A stretch of 64,000 bases of DNA from Mytilus californianus. Taxonomy: Eukaryota; Mollusca; Bivalvia; Mytilida; Mytilidae. Of the stretch, positions 45,380 through 56,017 are shown one piece after another. Each line of letters starts with the position of its first letter. The stretch's first letter is position 1. Both the position numbers and the translations under genes were made by a program. The notes under the pieces are model-generated. The model searched no databases and was not told where the DNA came from. It was given only the letters and a program-made list of their open reading frames with translations. The stretch lies in NCBI RefSeq assembly GCF_021869535.1, contig NW_026262690.1, positions 16,579,001 to 16,643,000 of the forward strand. Direction: 5' to 3'.

Positions 45380-45845
45380 AAAAGAAAGGATATGGGGTAT
45401 CCATCCATGACTCAAAATCAATTCATACACAGCAAAAACACAAAAAGCAAAGGAACATCGCTTTTATTGATGTATGTTGCGCTTTAACACCACTGTGCCA
45501 GGTTAGGGGTGGGTTGGGCGCCCGCAAACATGGTTAATCCCGCCAAGTTCGATGTTTTGCTGTACCAATATCATGAGCCTGTATTACATTGGTTGTCGTT
45601 TGTTGTTGTGTATTATATTTGCTTTTCGTTTATGATTGTTTTGTACATAAATCAATGATATGCAGTTGGTTTTGTCGTTTGAAATTGTTAACATTTTTCA
45701 TGTCGAATCCTTTTATAGCTTGCAATGTGGTATGATTTTTTCGCATTGTTAAATGCCGTAGGTTGACTTATATTTGCTAACATCTTCGTCATTTTGTCTC
45801 TGGTGGATATTTACCTCATTGGTAATCATACCACATCTTCTTATT
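45380..45845 (+). mobile_element. Diverged R-A/R-B-like composite repeat
   Basis: 'caccactgtgccaggtta' and 'ggtgggttgggcgcccgc' resemble the R-B motif 'gagggttgagatctcaca' and the fragment at 42,440-42,500. The 3' end 'cctcattggtaatcatac' followed by 'cacatcttcttattttta' is an R-A-type terminus. It may be a related family sharing the 3' end. Confidence 0.5.
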
Positions 45846-46324
45846 TTTATGTTATAAATATATGACTGGCTAATTTCTGGACCATGGCAAAACATATTTA
45901 CTAAAACTATGGTTTTGAACATTCGCCAGCACTATTCACATGCATCTACCAAAGTTCAACTATATACCATTTGTTGTCATAATATTATAATACAAACATG
46001 TACATGAAGCTGTGAGTATTGTTTTCTCAGATGTTAGCAACGGAGTTCGTTCCTGCTCATTGCCTTAAGGTCTCCTAAATTTGTGTATTTTAATTTTTCT
46101 ATTTAAGGGATTTTGTGTTGATTGCATATTTTGGGAGTCCACAATTATCTATTTTTTTAAATATTGTAAATACATGTATCCATTGAAGAAAATAGAGTGT
46201 TGACCTTGTTTAGCGTTGGCGTTAATTTGGTTGCTGTCTTATTTATGATACCCTACATCTCCTTTTATTTACACAAATAGATCTGACAACGCTTTAAATT
46301 ATTTTACATGTATGTATGTAGGAA

Positions 46325-46475
46325 TCTGAATCACGATGGTACTCCGAACCGCGATGGTCACGCTGAAATGCGATGGTTTGACTCTGAAGTGTGATGGTGG
46401 CATTGTGACACTATCTTGTTGTTTGCTACGCCGAAGTGCAATGGTGGTAACGCTGAAGTGCAATGGACTACATAA
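46325..46475. repeat. ~21-bp minisatellite
   Basis: Units such as 'cgctgaaatgcgatggtt', 'actctgaagtgtgatggt' and 'cgctgaagtgcaatgg' follow each other. An inverted segment of the same units lies at 47,020-47,078, just before the Penelope element. Open frames across it on both strands are repeat translations. Confidence 0.75.
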
Positions 46476-47019
46476 TCTATATTTTTCATGTTTACATGCC
46501 AATGTAGATATCAATTTGTTTGCCAGAAGTAGTTTTTCATTTTTTCTTTAAGGAAAACACTAACATTAGTGTAATAGTCCCAGCTTCTACATTAATCACT
46601 GTTTAATTTAAAACAGTCATGGTAAATAGTTATTACATTTTCAGTCCTAACTGTAACGTTGTAGTGTACTTAGTAAATAGCTTAGACAAAAAAATTAGTC
46701 GTGTATACAATCGTTCAGGAATTGACAACTATAGAAACTACATAAGGTTTTTTCCTTTACAATTAACCAGTACTAATTGCAATGACTGAAAAACGTGGAA
46801 GTTGTTTGAAGTGCATATACTTCTTGATTATTCAGAACGAAACAAAATAAACGAAATATCTATACGGCTGCTGTGAATGAGCACAAGAAGTTAGATAGAT
46901 TACTCGGTAGATGGTTTTTACTGCAACTGGAGAAAATATTGAATTTGTGGTATTTATATATACTAACTATAAAAAAAATTAAACTCTCATAATAATTGGA
47001 CGTCTGTAGCAATCACGGG

Positions 47020-47078
47020 TCTAATAGACCATTGCACTTCTGCGCAGACCATCGCATTTCAACGTGACCAATGCAATA
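47020..47078. repeat. Inverted block of the 46.3-kb minisatellite
   Basis: 'gaccattgcacttctgcg', 'cagaccatcgcatttcaa' and 'cgtgaccaatgc' are complements of the 46,325-46,475 units. It ends about 10 bp before a TA run (47,090-47,100) that borders the Penelope element. Confidence 0.7.
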
Positions 47079-47100
47079 CAGCGTCCTACATATATATATA

Positions 47101-48160
47101 TTCACAAGAACATCTTAATGAATTTCTAGGACACTGTAACTCTTTCCACCATTCAATAAAATTTACATATGAATCATCTATGGAGAAAATAAACTTCCTC
47201 GACACTACGAGTTACATCAAGAACGGAACCATTATAACGGACCTTCATACCAAACAAACGGACAAACATCAATTCCTTTCTCCTAAAAGTTGCCATCCTA
47301 AACACTGCTCCCGTGGCATCCCATTCAGCCAGGCATTGCGAATCAAGAGAATATGCTCTACTGAAAATACGCAAAATGCTAGACTTGGACAACTACGTAA
47401 ACATCTAGTTGTTCGAGGATACAATAACAACATCATTGATAGCGCTTTCGAAAGAGCAAACAAAACTAGTCGCCAAGAACTTCTAGAGTACAAAGATAAG
47501 AATAAAGCAGCTAACAGAACACCCCTTGTACTCACTTACCATCCTGATTTTAAAAATGTGTCTTCCATTGTTCAGAAGCATTGGAAAATTATAGAAAATG
47601 ATTCAAATCTTAAAAAAGTATTTCCCTCACCACCAGTCATGGCCTTCAGAAGACCTAAAAACATCCGTGACAAATTAGTGACATCTGTATTAGCAAAGCA
47701 GCCTACTCCATCTCCCGGTTGCTACAAACAATGTGGTCGAAGGAACTGCTTGTGTTGTAAAGCTGCCAATACAAGCAGTTCTTTCATCAGCTCCGTTACT
47801 AAACAAAATTATACCATCTACTCAAATTCCAACTGTAAAACGGAGAACTCAATTTATATATTAACATGTGACACTTGTGGCATTCAGTATGTGGGAGAAA
47901 CAATGGACAAATTTAATATTCGGCTCAATAACCATCGTTCATGGTACAAAACTAACAAAAACTGTCCTCTCACAAGACATCTTCGTTCAACGAAACATTC
48001 TTTTGATAATGTTACTTTCCAAATCATAGAAGTCAACACTGAGTGGGACACCACGGCGAGAAGGAGAAGAGAAAATTTTTGGATCCACCAACTCCACACT
48101 TTAGAACCTGATGGTCTTAACGAAAAAGATGAGAAAAGATACAGGAAAGATAAAGAATAA
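47101..48160 (+). pseudogene. Penelope-like ORF, C-terminal half with GIY-YIG endonuclease
   Basis: The frame is open upstream of the ATG at 47,180: 'EHLNEFLGHCNSFHHSIK' continues into 'MEKINFLDT', the usual end of a Penelope reverse transcriptase, so that ATG is internal. Counting from it, the thumb-type block 'GIPFSQALRIKRICS' is at 46-60, a Cys-rich knuckle C181, C185, C190, C192, C193 follows, and the GIY-YIG domain spans about 224-315: 'IYILTC..CGIQYVGET' (225-241), R248, H252, H267, E298 and 'GLNEKD' (312-317). The domain nicks DNA for target priming in this family. There is no internal stop, so loss is by 5' truncation only. It cannot retrotranspose alone. Confidence 0.9.
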
Positions 48161-48361
48161 TTTAGTACACAGCGTCGTCCTTTTTATCCTGTAATATTGG
48201 CCAATGGACGTTGCTAACTTCAACTACCAATTTTGTAAAAATCTTGAACTTCATCCAAATTATGTATTATTTTCAAGGCAGCTAAATTCAAGTGCAACAT
48301 ATACATTGAGCTGCAAAAGTTTCTTATCATCTACATCCGATTTCACCTGGATAGATGCACG

Positions 48362-48390
48362 CTTGATAAAGCTAGTTAGTCTAGCGAAAT
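48362..48390 (+). other. Hammerhead-like motif in the Penelope 3' region
   Basis: 'cttgataaa' is followed by a perfect stem 'gctag' (48,371-48,375), loop 'ttagt', 'ctagc' (48,381-48,385), and then 'gaaat'. This copies the CUGANGA - stem II - GAAA layout with a decayed first box. Hammerhead motifs are known from terminal regions of Penelope-like elements, so the position fits. Confidence 0.55.
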
Positions 48391-48481
48391 ATTGCGTTTA
48401 TTTTCATCATTTTGTAAATATTTTAAACATTCTTATATTTACATACTAAATAGTGTGTTAAAATTACATTGTTAGGCAATC

Positions 48482-48505
48482 TATATATATATATATATAT
48501 ATATA
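48482..48505. repeat. (TA)n microsatellite
   Basis: A run of about twelve TA units borders the 3' side of the Penelope element. Confidence 0.9.
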
Positions 48506-49215
48506 CCTGCTTTCAAACACCTTACGGCACTGAGAAAACCAAGCCAACGGACCTGTATCGTCGCCTATGTGTGTATAATATTCCTCCCTTCCTGAAACAT
48601 TGTCTGTATTAAGTCTTATTATTTTCCCCTTTGAAAGTTGACCTTATAAGTTGACTGTTTTGGCATCAGAACTTCACTGTACCGTGCTGAACGTTGGTGT
48701 GAAAAGGAATTCGACGCATGTCTACATCAACCCATCCCTAGTCTATACTATCCTATAGCGCCGGGATAAAAGAAAATTAGAATTAATTGAAAATAAGTCA
48801 TTTGAAGAAACCTGTTTTCAGATTTTGTTATGCTTTTGAATTATATCAGTTAATAGGTACTTAGCATTAATTTGTGTTAACTAAAGACAGAAGCATACGC
48901 GATTCTTCATATATTTACGTAACATTTATAAATGGCTCTGCACAATTACGACACTGGGTTACTTTGTATAGCGTAAATTAGTTAAATCACTACGTGTGCA
49001 TTTCTATACACCTTAAAACGAAATCGCTGTTTCAGCTATTTATAGATAAGTGTGTAATATTATAATCCTGTATAACGATACGCATGAGTGATACCTGTAA
49101 CTTTATTGATGATTTGTAAATCAGGAACTGATCGAAAATACACTAACAAATCAGTTATGAATATGAAAGGTGAAACAATATTCATATCTGATGCAAACAC
49201 AATTAAACTATAAAA

Positions 49216-49400
49216 TCAGAGCAAAACGCAATTAACCTGAATCACTTTTGCGTTTGACCCTGTTGCGTCATTAAAATATTGTTTCAACACTTCACTATCA
49301 ACTTGATTGGACACTTGGTCCAAGGACACAGTTATCGTCCTTTGGTTTACGTTGTCTGCGAATATAGTCCCTAGTGTGAACAGTGTATAACTTGCATTTT
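49216..49400 (-). other. Possible exon with RRM-like sequence
   Basis: The minus strand encodes 'RTITVSLDQVSNQVDSEV' followed by 'LKQYFNDATGSNAKVIQV'. The pattern of a beta strand, then 'S..L..YF' and a final 'V..V', resembles RRM-type domains such as those in PARP14-like proteins, which are numerous in molluscs. Possible acceptors are 'cactag' or 'ttcgcag' just upstream. 'cag|gttaat' is a possible donor. The similarity is by eye and short, and no neighbouring exon is visible. Confidence 0.25.
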
Positions 49401-49504
49401 TTTTTATACACTTTCCCAATTTATTTCTTGATATTTTATGCATGAAATATTAAGTAAGGGGATGAAATTACATGTTCAAAAAATTTGGGTGCTGAATCTT
49501 TATG

Positions 49505-49745
49505 TTAAGGTGGCTCGGCCCTTTAACAGTGCGCATATTTTAACGCATGTTACTAACGACGAGCGCCTTGGAAACGGTCGCTTTGAGGGGTTTTCTCAAA
49601 AACAGTTTTGACGACATTGGAACGCGGGCGTGTATGAAAGCACCCTTTCCCGATGTCAACAAACCATGCAAAACGTTCTACAAAAGCCACAAAACAGGAA
49701 ATACGTACGGTCAGGACTACAGAGTGGTTTGTTCATTTTTCACAT
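49505..49745 (+). other. TTAA-bordered repeat end with an open frame
   Basis: 'ttaaggtggctcggccct' at 49,505 is the inverted form of 'gcgagccaccttaa' at 63,981-63,994, so it looks like the end of a TTAA-targeting element. The following 200 bp are more G+C rich than their surroundings and open in one frame ('RACMKAPFPDVNKPCKTF', then 'YKSHKTGNTYGQDYR'). The frame may be a host exon or element sequence. I recognise no family, and I could not find the other end of the element. Confidence 0.3.
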
Positions 49746-50284
49746 AAAAAGAACAGAATTATACATGATATATTAAAGCATAACACAGAAAAAAAGAAAA
49801 TATAAATATTGACTTGTAGTTGTACGACGGTATCTGGTGCGTTCGCTCCAAAAACACATTCTCACTCTACACGTTCGCCCCTTGGATCCGTTCGCACCCT
49901 ATTTTCATTTAAATACTGGTTGAATATATCAAAAGATGTCTTTTAGATGTATTAGTATCTATATGAAAATATTTTGCCAATGACGCAATGTTTAACCGTA
50001 AACAAAGGATAGCGATGTAAACAACTGCATGTCACCTTTCGGCTTTCAAAAACAAGTAAAACCCATATAGTATGCTATAATATAAAGGCATCGGGGTTCA
50101 TCTGCACGCTGTAAATAATAAATAAATAAATAAGCTTTATTTAGAGTCGACAAAGTATACAAACAGAGTCAACATAAGCTCTAATGAGCTTTTAACCGTT
50201 TTATCCGTTTGGCGTATTATAACATTTTGTTACTGTCATAAATCTCTTTTTTACTTGAACTATCTTCATTTCCAAGTATTGGTA

Positions 50285-50480
50285 GGATCTTATTCCGGAG
50301 TATGTGAAATATTTTCCCACTGTAAAATTTTGATAATATATATAGTTACGTATTTTTTATTTGCCAAAAATTTTTGAACATAACAATTCCGGAGTATGTG
50401 AAATATTTTAACACTGCAAAATTTTGATAATAGTTAGGTATTTTTTATTTTCCAAATTTTTTTTTGGACATTACAATTTT
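50285..50480. repeat. Tandem duplication, ~96-bp unit
   Basis: 'ttccggagtatgtgaaat' occurs at 50,292 and 50,388, each followed by 'ttttgataata' and 'tattttttat'. Two copies only. A (TAAA)n run lies upstream at about 50,117-50,135. Confidence 0.8.
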
Positions 50481-51284
50481 CAAACAAAGACTAAATACTT
50501 GACAGTCATACATAACATTTTCATTTAAAGATTTATATACTTTATCAAATAATGGGCACGAACATATATAACAAATTTTCTCGTATCATGATTCTATGAA
50601 ATTTGGAACTCTAGTCCTTTAACATGAGACCTCGGGGCCAATGTTTTCTATTTATAATATTTTCCTTTTACTTATTTTGCTATTTGTTAATTTTCTATTT
50701 TCTGTTGTATCTATCAATATGCCAACAGAGTTCGCATTAAAAAAAAAGAGGAAATATCAGCGTAAAAACTAAAATAATTGATTTAGAATGAGTTATTATA
50801 ATAGACTAACGGAACTCGAGCAACACATTATTTGTTTTACGCAGAAAAAAAACGGACATTTCAATAATTTGCAATTTTCAACCTTTGATCATGTAGATGA
50901 AAATTGGTCAATAGCAACCGGGACCTTACTAGTATTCCGGCCTTATATATCGGTATATGCTATTATCCCTCAATACCACATGCTTTGCGGCGCTATTTGG
51001 GGTAGGAGGGGGCACTTCAATACTTAATTGATAGGGGGTGCCGCTGGGGCCCACCTTTTTCAAAAATTTATATTTCAAAAATGTATACCTTTTCATATAT
51101 TGCGTAGGTAAAAATGTAACCTTTTCCCTATAATGCTTGGGTTTCATGTAGTGTAATGTAAGACTAGAATACCAAAGTGTTAAAAGAGAAAATTTGGTTG
51201 ATAAAATCAGAACCGGGAACACCAAGAAAGATGACAGACGAAGAAGTTATGGAAACTTTATTGACCTCATCATATATTTTTGCC

Positions 51285-51368
51285 TAAGAGAGGCCTGCTC
51301 CAGTCATGCTTCAGTGATTCCCTATATAATCAACCAATGGGCCCTCCCCCTAAATCCGCCTCTGTTAC
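51285..51368. mobile_element. 'gcggat' MITE fragment
   Basis: 'tgctccagtcatgcttca' and 'gattccctatataatcaa' match 36,320-36,355. The right end 'cctaaatccgcctctg' is the family terminus seen at 13,912-13,928. The left terminus is not visible. Confidence 0.55.
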
Positions 51369-51599
51369 AATCACCCCATCAAATAAATATTTTAAACATA
51401 TATATAGTATGCCAGTAACAGACAAAACCATGAACATAAGGTTAAGTTCAGATAGAGCCTGCAAGACAGGCAGATTTGTTTTTCATTCATTATTTTGTAC
51501 ATAAATCATGCCGTTTCAATTGTTTTAAATTGTACATTTGTCATATGCATTTGGAGGGCTTTTATACCCAACTATGCAGTATAGGTTTTACTCATTGTC

Positions 51600-51695
51600 G
51601 AAGGTCGTATGGTGACATTTAGTTGTTTATTTCTGTGTCATGTGGTCTCTTGTGGAGTGTCTCATTTATACAATCATATCACATCTTTTTACTTA
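51600..51695 (+). mobile_element. R-A-related 3' end, diverged
   Basis: 'cgaaggtcgtatggtgac' then 'ggagtgtctcatttatac' and 'atcatatcacatcttttt' parallel the R-A terminus (tactttgacctata, gagttgtctcattgg, cataccacatctt), with many changes. Confidence 0.5.
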
Positions 51696-52102
51696 ATATT
51701 TCAATATATACATTTAATAATCATACCATACACCAAATATAATAACCCATTGATTACACAATGTAGCATGTTAAAAGAGGACTTACCATTGACCAATGAA
51801 CCATGCAAATGTGGTCAATGACAACTGCCAGACAGACATGTACTCCTTACATTTGTGAATCATTGCATACATATAGTTTATCTACTACATGTACTTTTAG
51901 TATTAGAAAAAACAGACAAAAACACAAAAACATGACATTGACAAATGACCTATTGCTAACGGTATCTGATAAACAACCCTCATCAGGTAACTTTAACTTT
52001 GATCACTGATCCATGAAATATGCTTGAGATCTTTGTAGCAATCTGTATTAATTTGAGTGCATATCTAAATTTACAAAACAATATTAATCTGGATCATTGT
52101 GA

Positions 52103-52314
52103 TACTGTAAATTTAGAAATTATTGTGAGGTTATTATTAATGCAAATAATGCGACAGGGTGAATATTGCAATAATAAGAACTTGCATTCTGATAACTGAA
52201 TTATAGATCTTTATGCAGATTTTTTTTGTAATCGCAATAATTAAACTCGCAATTTAGTCCATTCGACAAAAATCGCAATAATAAATGAACGCAATAATTT
52301 CTGAATTTACAGTA
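52103..52314. mobile_element. 212-bp MITE with TA flanks (mariner-type)
   Basis: The left end is 'tactgtaaatttagaaat' and the complement of the right end is 'tactgtaaattcagaaat', continuing 'tattgcg' against 'tattgtg'. If the terminal TA is the target duplication, the inverted repeat starts at CTGTAAATT. Interior 'cgcaataat' motifs recur. No transposase frame. Confidence 0.8.
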
Positions 52315-52975
52315 GGTAAAAATGTTGTCAGTTAATAGTGAGACACAAGTTTTCCCAGACAATATATAATTCTTTTGGTTGTTTTGTTTGGTTGCTGTCT
52401 CATTGAACAAAACTGTATTTTATTTCTGCTTTTATCCAGAAAATATAACGTTTGAAATAGAAACTGAATAGCATATGGATGGAAAACAAATGACAAATGA
52501 TGTAAAATAATTCAAGTGGCCATTTAGGTCAGGGGTTGGTGAGGTAAAAGATGAGGCAAAGGCATGTGCATTTACCACAACTGCCACTTGGTATTATGAT
52601 TTCCAAAATTTACAAATCTCATAGCTACCTTCTGTATTATAGACAACTGCATATATAGCAGTTTGAATATCATGAATTGTGTTTGCAGCAAAATTCACTA
52701 CAGACAGCAAAAAAAAAAATTAATTCAGCTCTATTAAAATTCATTTTTTGAAACATTTTTGATTTTTATTCCTAAAATGTCTATGAGATCAAATTTATAA
52801 AACATTTATTAGCATTGTAAATTTCAATATACTAGTAATTGTTGACATGTATACATCATGTACATGTATAATCATTAGCTGATCAGCTCTATATTTTCAT
52901 TATTTTTATATCAATATTCTTCATCAGTGTTTTTTATAAGACTCAGTAATCTGTATTCATCATTGGGACAGGTAG
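52315..52975. other. No gene recognised
   Basis: A+T-rich sequence without repeats or protein-like frames. Confidence 0.45.
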
Positions 52976-52979
52976 GTAA

Positions 52980-53320
52980 AGTAGGTCCTTTTGATCTTGG
53001 ATTTTTTTTTATGGATTTTGACAGCACTAAAGCATATAGTTCAAAATTATAGTTGATCTTGGCTTCTTAAGTGGTTTCTGACAACACTTTGCATATAGAC
53101 ACCAAGTGTAGATGATCTTGGGTTCTCTCATATGGATTCTGACAGTACTTTGATTATACATGTAGTTCCAAGTATTGTTGATCTTGGCTTCTAATGTTGT
53201 TCTTAAGTTTCTGCATTTTACATATAGTTCCCAATTGCAAGACAAGATGATACTGGCTTCTCGTGTAAATTCTGTCAGTACTTTGCCAATAGTTTCCAAG
53301 TAAAGTTGAACATTCCAGGA
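52980..53320. repeat. ~62-bp tandem repeat, about five copies
   Basis: 'gatcttgg' or a variant recurs at 52,993, 53,055, 53,114, 53,178 and 53,250. Between them are 'cttct', 'tctgacagtactttg' and 'catatag' blocks. The minus-strand 103-residue frame here is the repeat read as protein. Confidence 0.75.
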
Positions 53321-53459
53321 TCTTTCACAACAAATCACTCCTTCCTCTTACATGTACTTGAAGCCTGAAATTAAATGTCAGAGTAATTCTGTCAGAAAAT
53401 CAACCATGATTGACATTTAAAAGCATACTGTAGTTCATATTTTAAATAAATGGGGAATG

Positions 53460-53870
53460 TGTCAATGGGACACAGATGATGCCCCACTTGCATATAAAGT
53501 TATAAAGGAGCTTAACTAAAGAACGGTAAGAGTGACACTACCCAAAGTTTTACTTGATCTGAATTTTGTTGTAATAAGTAATGTGTATAAGTTTCATAAC
53601 ATTTGGATGAGGCAAACTAAAGATAGAGAACGGAAACAAAAAAATCAGCAATGTTTCCATTTGTAAAGGGGCATAACTCTAGAACAGTAAAAGTGACACC
53701 ACCAAAAAAAAATTCAAACTTGAGCTGTGTTTGTTGGTAATAAGCATTGTGTATAAGTTTCATAACATTTGGTTGAGGCAAACTGAAGTTAGAGAACGGA
53801 CACCAATTTTGGGACATACGTACAGACAGACAAGGGTAAAACTTAATGCCCACTCCACTACGGCGTAAAA
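53460..53870. repeat. Bivalve ~160-bp tandem element, two units
   Basis: Two units share 'aaagtgacaccacc' (variant at 53,529, then 53,685), 'gtgtataagtttcataac', 'atttggatgaggcaaact' and 'gagaacgga'. The second unit is followed by 'catacgtacagacagaca' and 'taatgcccactcc'. The order of ~160-bp unit, then 'agttagagaacgga', then a GACA-type run mirrors 'agttagagtgcgaaaac' plus a GACGAC run in the 57-60-kb element, so both probably belong to one structural class. Confidence 0.7.
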
Positions 53871-54659
53871 AAATGAAGAATTTGTGGCAACAATAATGAG
53901 CAAACAAAATAAAATACATGCACAGCAAGTGTAAATAGTGATTTTGTTTTTATATATATGTTGAATACAGACTTCTCGGGGCATGCTGTTTCGATGCCAG
54001 GGACAAGTTATTTCTATGCCTAAAAATTCTAAAATGCAGCTGAGCTTCATTTGTACTCCTCGTCAACCAAATTATGCTGAGGTGTCTTGTAACCTGTTTG
54101 GAATAGGGGATATACAAATTTTTCTGTTAAAAATACTAAGCACAAAATAATAATGAATTTTTCAACTCAAATGTATGTGTTATTTGGTAAACAAGATAAG
54201 CCCTACGTGTATTATGTTTAAACCTGATACTTGACGTTATGAAATTTCTTATACAAAAGAGAGACAGGGGGGGGTGTTTAATTGGAAACAAATAGTGTTC
54301 ATGACAAATTCATCAATAAAATGTATTGCCTCGTACTCTAGTGGTTATAATTTACAAATCAGGCCATTTATATTCTCAAGAAAACAAACGAAACAATCGA
54401 ACCCCTTGAGCGGGTTGACAGGGGTAAGGGAACATGGGAATGAGGGACAAGGAAGCGAGAAAAGGGGGTATCATGTGCAGGTCCGTTACCGTTAGCCTGG
54501 TCTGAAGTGAAAATAAAAGTAACCAATTTGGTAGAGGTAAATCTTATGAAGATTATAAATAGAAAAAAAAACCTTTGATCTCATGTGAGTCACTTTATTT
54601 TTAACCAATAAAAATAAACTTAATATATCTTTATTTTATTGTTATAGAACTATACTAAC

Positions 54660-54940
54660 AAAAGCATGATTTAGATAAAAGGAAGGGTACAAACAGACGC
54701 AGGGTGGGAATGTAAAAGGGATCAACGTGAATTGGAGCGAACATGATTTTTGGTTAATTGAAAGGACAAGAATTTGAAAAGAGGGGGGATGAATAATCTG
54801 GGAAAAATATTTTGCAACTTTTTTGTCTGGGAGCAAGGAGGATGGAAGTAGAAGTTAGGGGAGAAAATTTTTAGAGTAAAAGGGAAGAGAAATGGGAGTT
54901 GGGGATAGGGAGTGGTAATCATAAACCCCTGTCCGAGGGA
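54660..54940. other. Purine-rich stretch
   Basis: The plus strand is dominated by A and G over ~280 bp ('aaaaggaagggtac', 'gaaaagaggggggatgaa', 'gggagcaaggaggatgga', 'gttggggatagggagtgg'). Such strand asymmetry can form triplex or quadruplex structures. I see no coding function. Minus-strand open frames here are Pro/Phe/Ser-rich artefacts. Confidence 0.6.
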
Positions 54941-54957
54941 AGTTATGGGGTACCCCA

Positions 54958-55244
54958 TTTTACAGGTTGGGAACAAACCCTCTATATGGTGTTCAGGGGC
55001 GGATCCAGCCATTCATAAAAGGGGGGTTCCTAACCCAGGATAAAGGGGGGGTTCCAACTATATGTCCCCATTCAAATGCATTGATCGTCAAAAAAAAGGT
55101 GGGGGTTTCAACCCCGGACCCCCCGATCCGCCACTGGTGTTTAAACCTGTATAGAGGAATAATCCTTCTATAGACTGGATAAAATTATTCCTCTTTTTGT
55201 TTAGAGTGGATTTAAAGCAAAATAGGGCAGAATGGCATTTTCTA
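54958..55244 (+). repeat. Left arm of a 7.7-kb-spaced inverted repeat
   Basis: 'ttttacaggttgggaaca', 'ccctctatatggtgtt', 'cctgtatagaggaataat' and 'agggcagaatggcatttt' are the complement of the right arm (62,555-62,699). The arm is ~145 bp without the MITE at 54,994-55,136. Both arms may be ends of one large element or two inverted copies of a smaller one. Confidence 0.85.
54994..55136. mobile_element. hAT-like MITE inside the left arm
   Basis: The 143-bp element starts 'caggggcggatccagcc' and ends 'cccgatccgccactg' (complement 'cagtggcggatcggg'), a CAG...CTG terminus as in hAT elements. It is flanked by 'gtgtt' on both sides (54,989-54,993 and 55,137-55,141). The right arm has 'tatggtgtttatacctg' uninterrupted, which is the empty site. 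hAT insertions usually duplicate 8 bp, so the 5-bp match is shorter than expected. Confidence 0.82.
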
Positions 55245-55289
55245 CTTATTATGGCAGTAACCTGCTACATTTGATGCACCAATTGATGT

Positions 55290-55553
55290 ACTTAATCATC
55301 GGTATAAGGACATCATTCGTAAATATAGCTCAACATGCAGACTTCTTATACGTTCAGGTATTTCACATCCAATTTTTTATGGAAATATTCTTTATAAAGC
55401 ACAAAAATGTCAGTATTCACCTCTGAAGCTAAAAAAACCTTTAAATAGACTTATTAAGAAGGGATATAGTTACGATACTGTTTTCAGGTCATTAAAGATT
55501 GCATATTTTGGCGTTAATATTGATTCACTTATAGGGTCTTTGCATCGGCACTA
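55290..55553 (+). pseudogene. C-terminal remnant of a YIDD-class reverse transcriptase
   Basis: A frame without its own start reads 'YKDIIRKYSSTCRLLIRS', 'GISHPIFYGNILYKAQKC', 'LNRLIKKGYSYDTVFRSL' and 'KIAYFGVNIDSLIGSLHR' up to a TAA at 55,551-55,553. Proteins of the class seen at 40,005-41,032 end in a comparable '..KY..S...L...GIS.P.FYG..LYK' block after 'KFYGRH..LV.RYG', so this should be the last ~85 residues of a relative. The catalytic part is missing. It lies directly inside the left inverted arm. Confidence 0.6.
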
Positions 55554-56017
55554 AAAACATTTATTTAATAAAATGCTTCGCTGGGGCGCAGCTTGATACG
55601 ACCGCAGAGGTCGAACCCTGAACAGTTGGGGCAAGTATGGACACAACATTCAAGCTTGATACAGCTCTGAATTTGGATTGTTATTAAATATTTGACACAG
55701 CATAGGTTTATGACACAGAAAGAATGTGGTCTAAGAACTTGAATTTTTTTAATTTACCTATTATGGTCCAATGTCCAAAATCAAAATACATGGTTAGATT
55801 CAGCATATCAAAGAACCCCATATATTCAATTTTTGTTAAAATCAAACAAAGTTTAATTTTGGACCCCAACTTGGACAAACTTGAAAACTGGGCCCATAAT
55901 CAAAAATCTAAACACGTTTAGATTCAGCATATCAAAGAACCCCAAGAATTCAATTTTTGCTAAAATCAAACTAAGTTTAATTTTGGACCCTTTGGACCTT
56001 AATGTAGACCAATTTAA

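Larger units (their letters stand above)
47101..48500 (+). mobile_element. GIY-YIG Penelope-like element, 5' truncated
   Basis: The element begins abruptly inside the reverse-transcriptase end and runs through a GIY-YIG domain, a stop at 48,158-48,160 and a ~330-bp 3' region carrying a hammerhead-like motif (48,362-48,390). It lies between two TA tracts (47,090-47,100 and 48,482-48,505), which suggests insertion into, or generation of, a TA microsatellite. The reverse-transcriptase catalytic half is absent. Confidence 0.85.

Noticed and set aside
47174-47535. Minus-strand open frames over the Penelope ORF
   Set aside because: They are antisense shadows of the GIY-YIG-bearing coding region.
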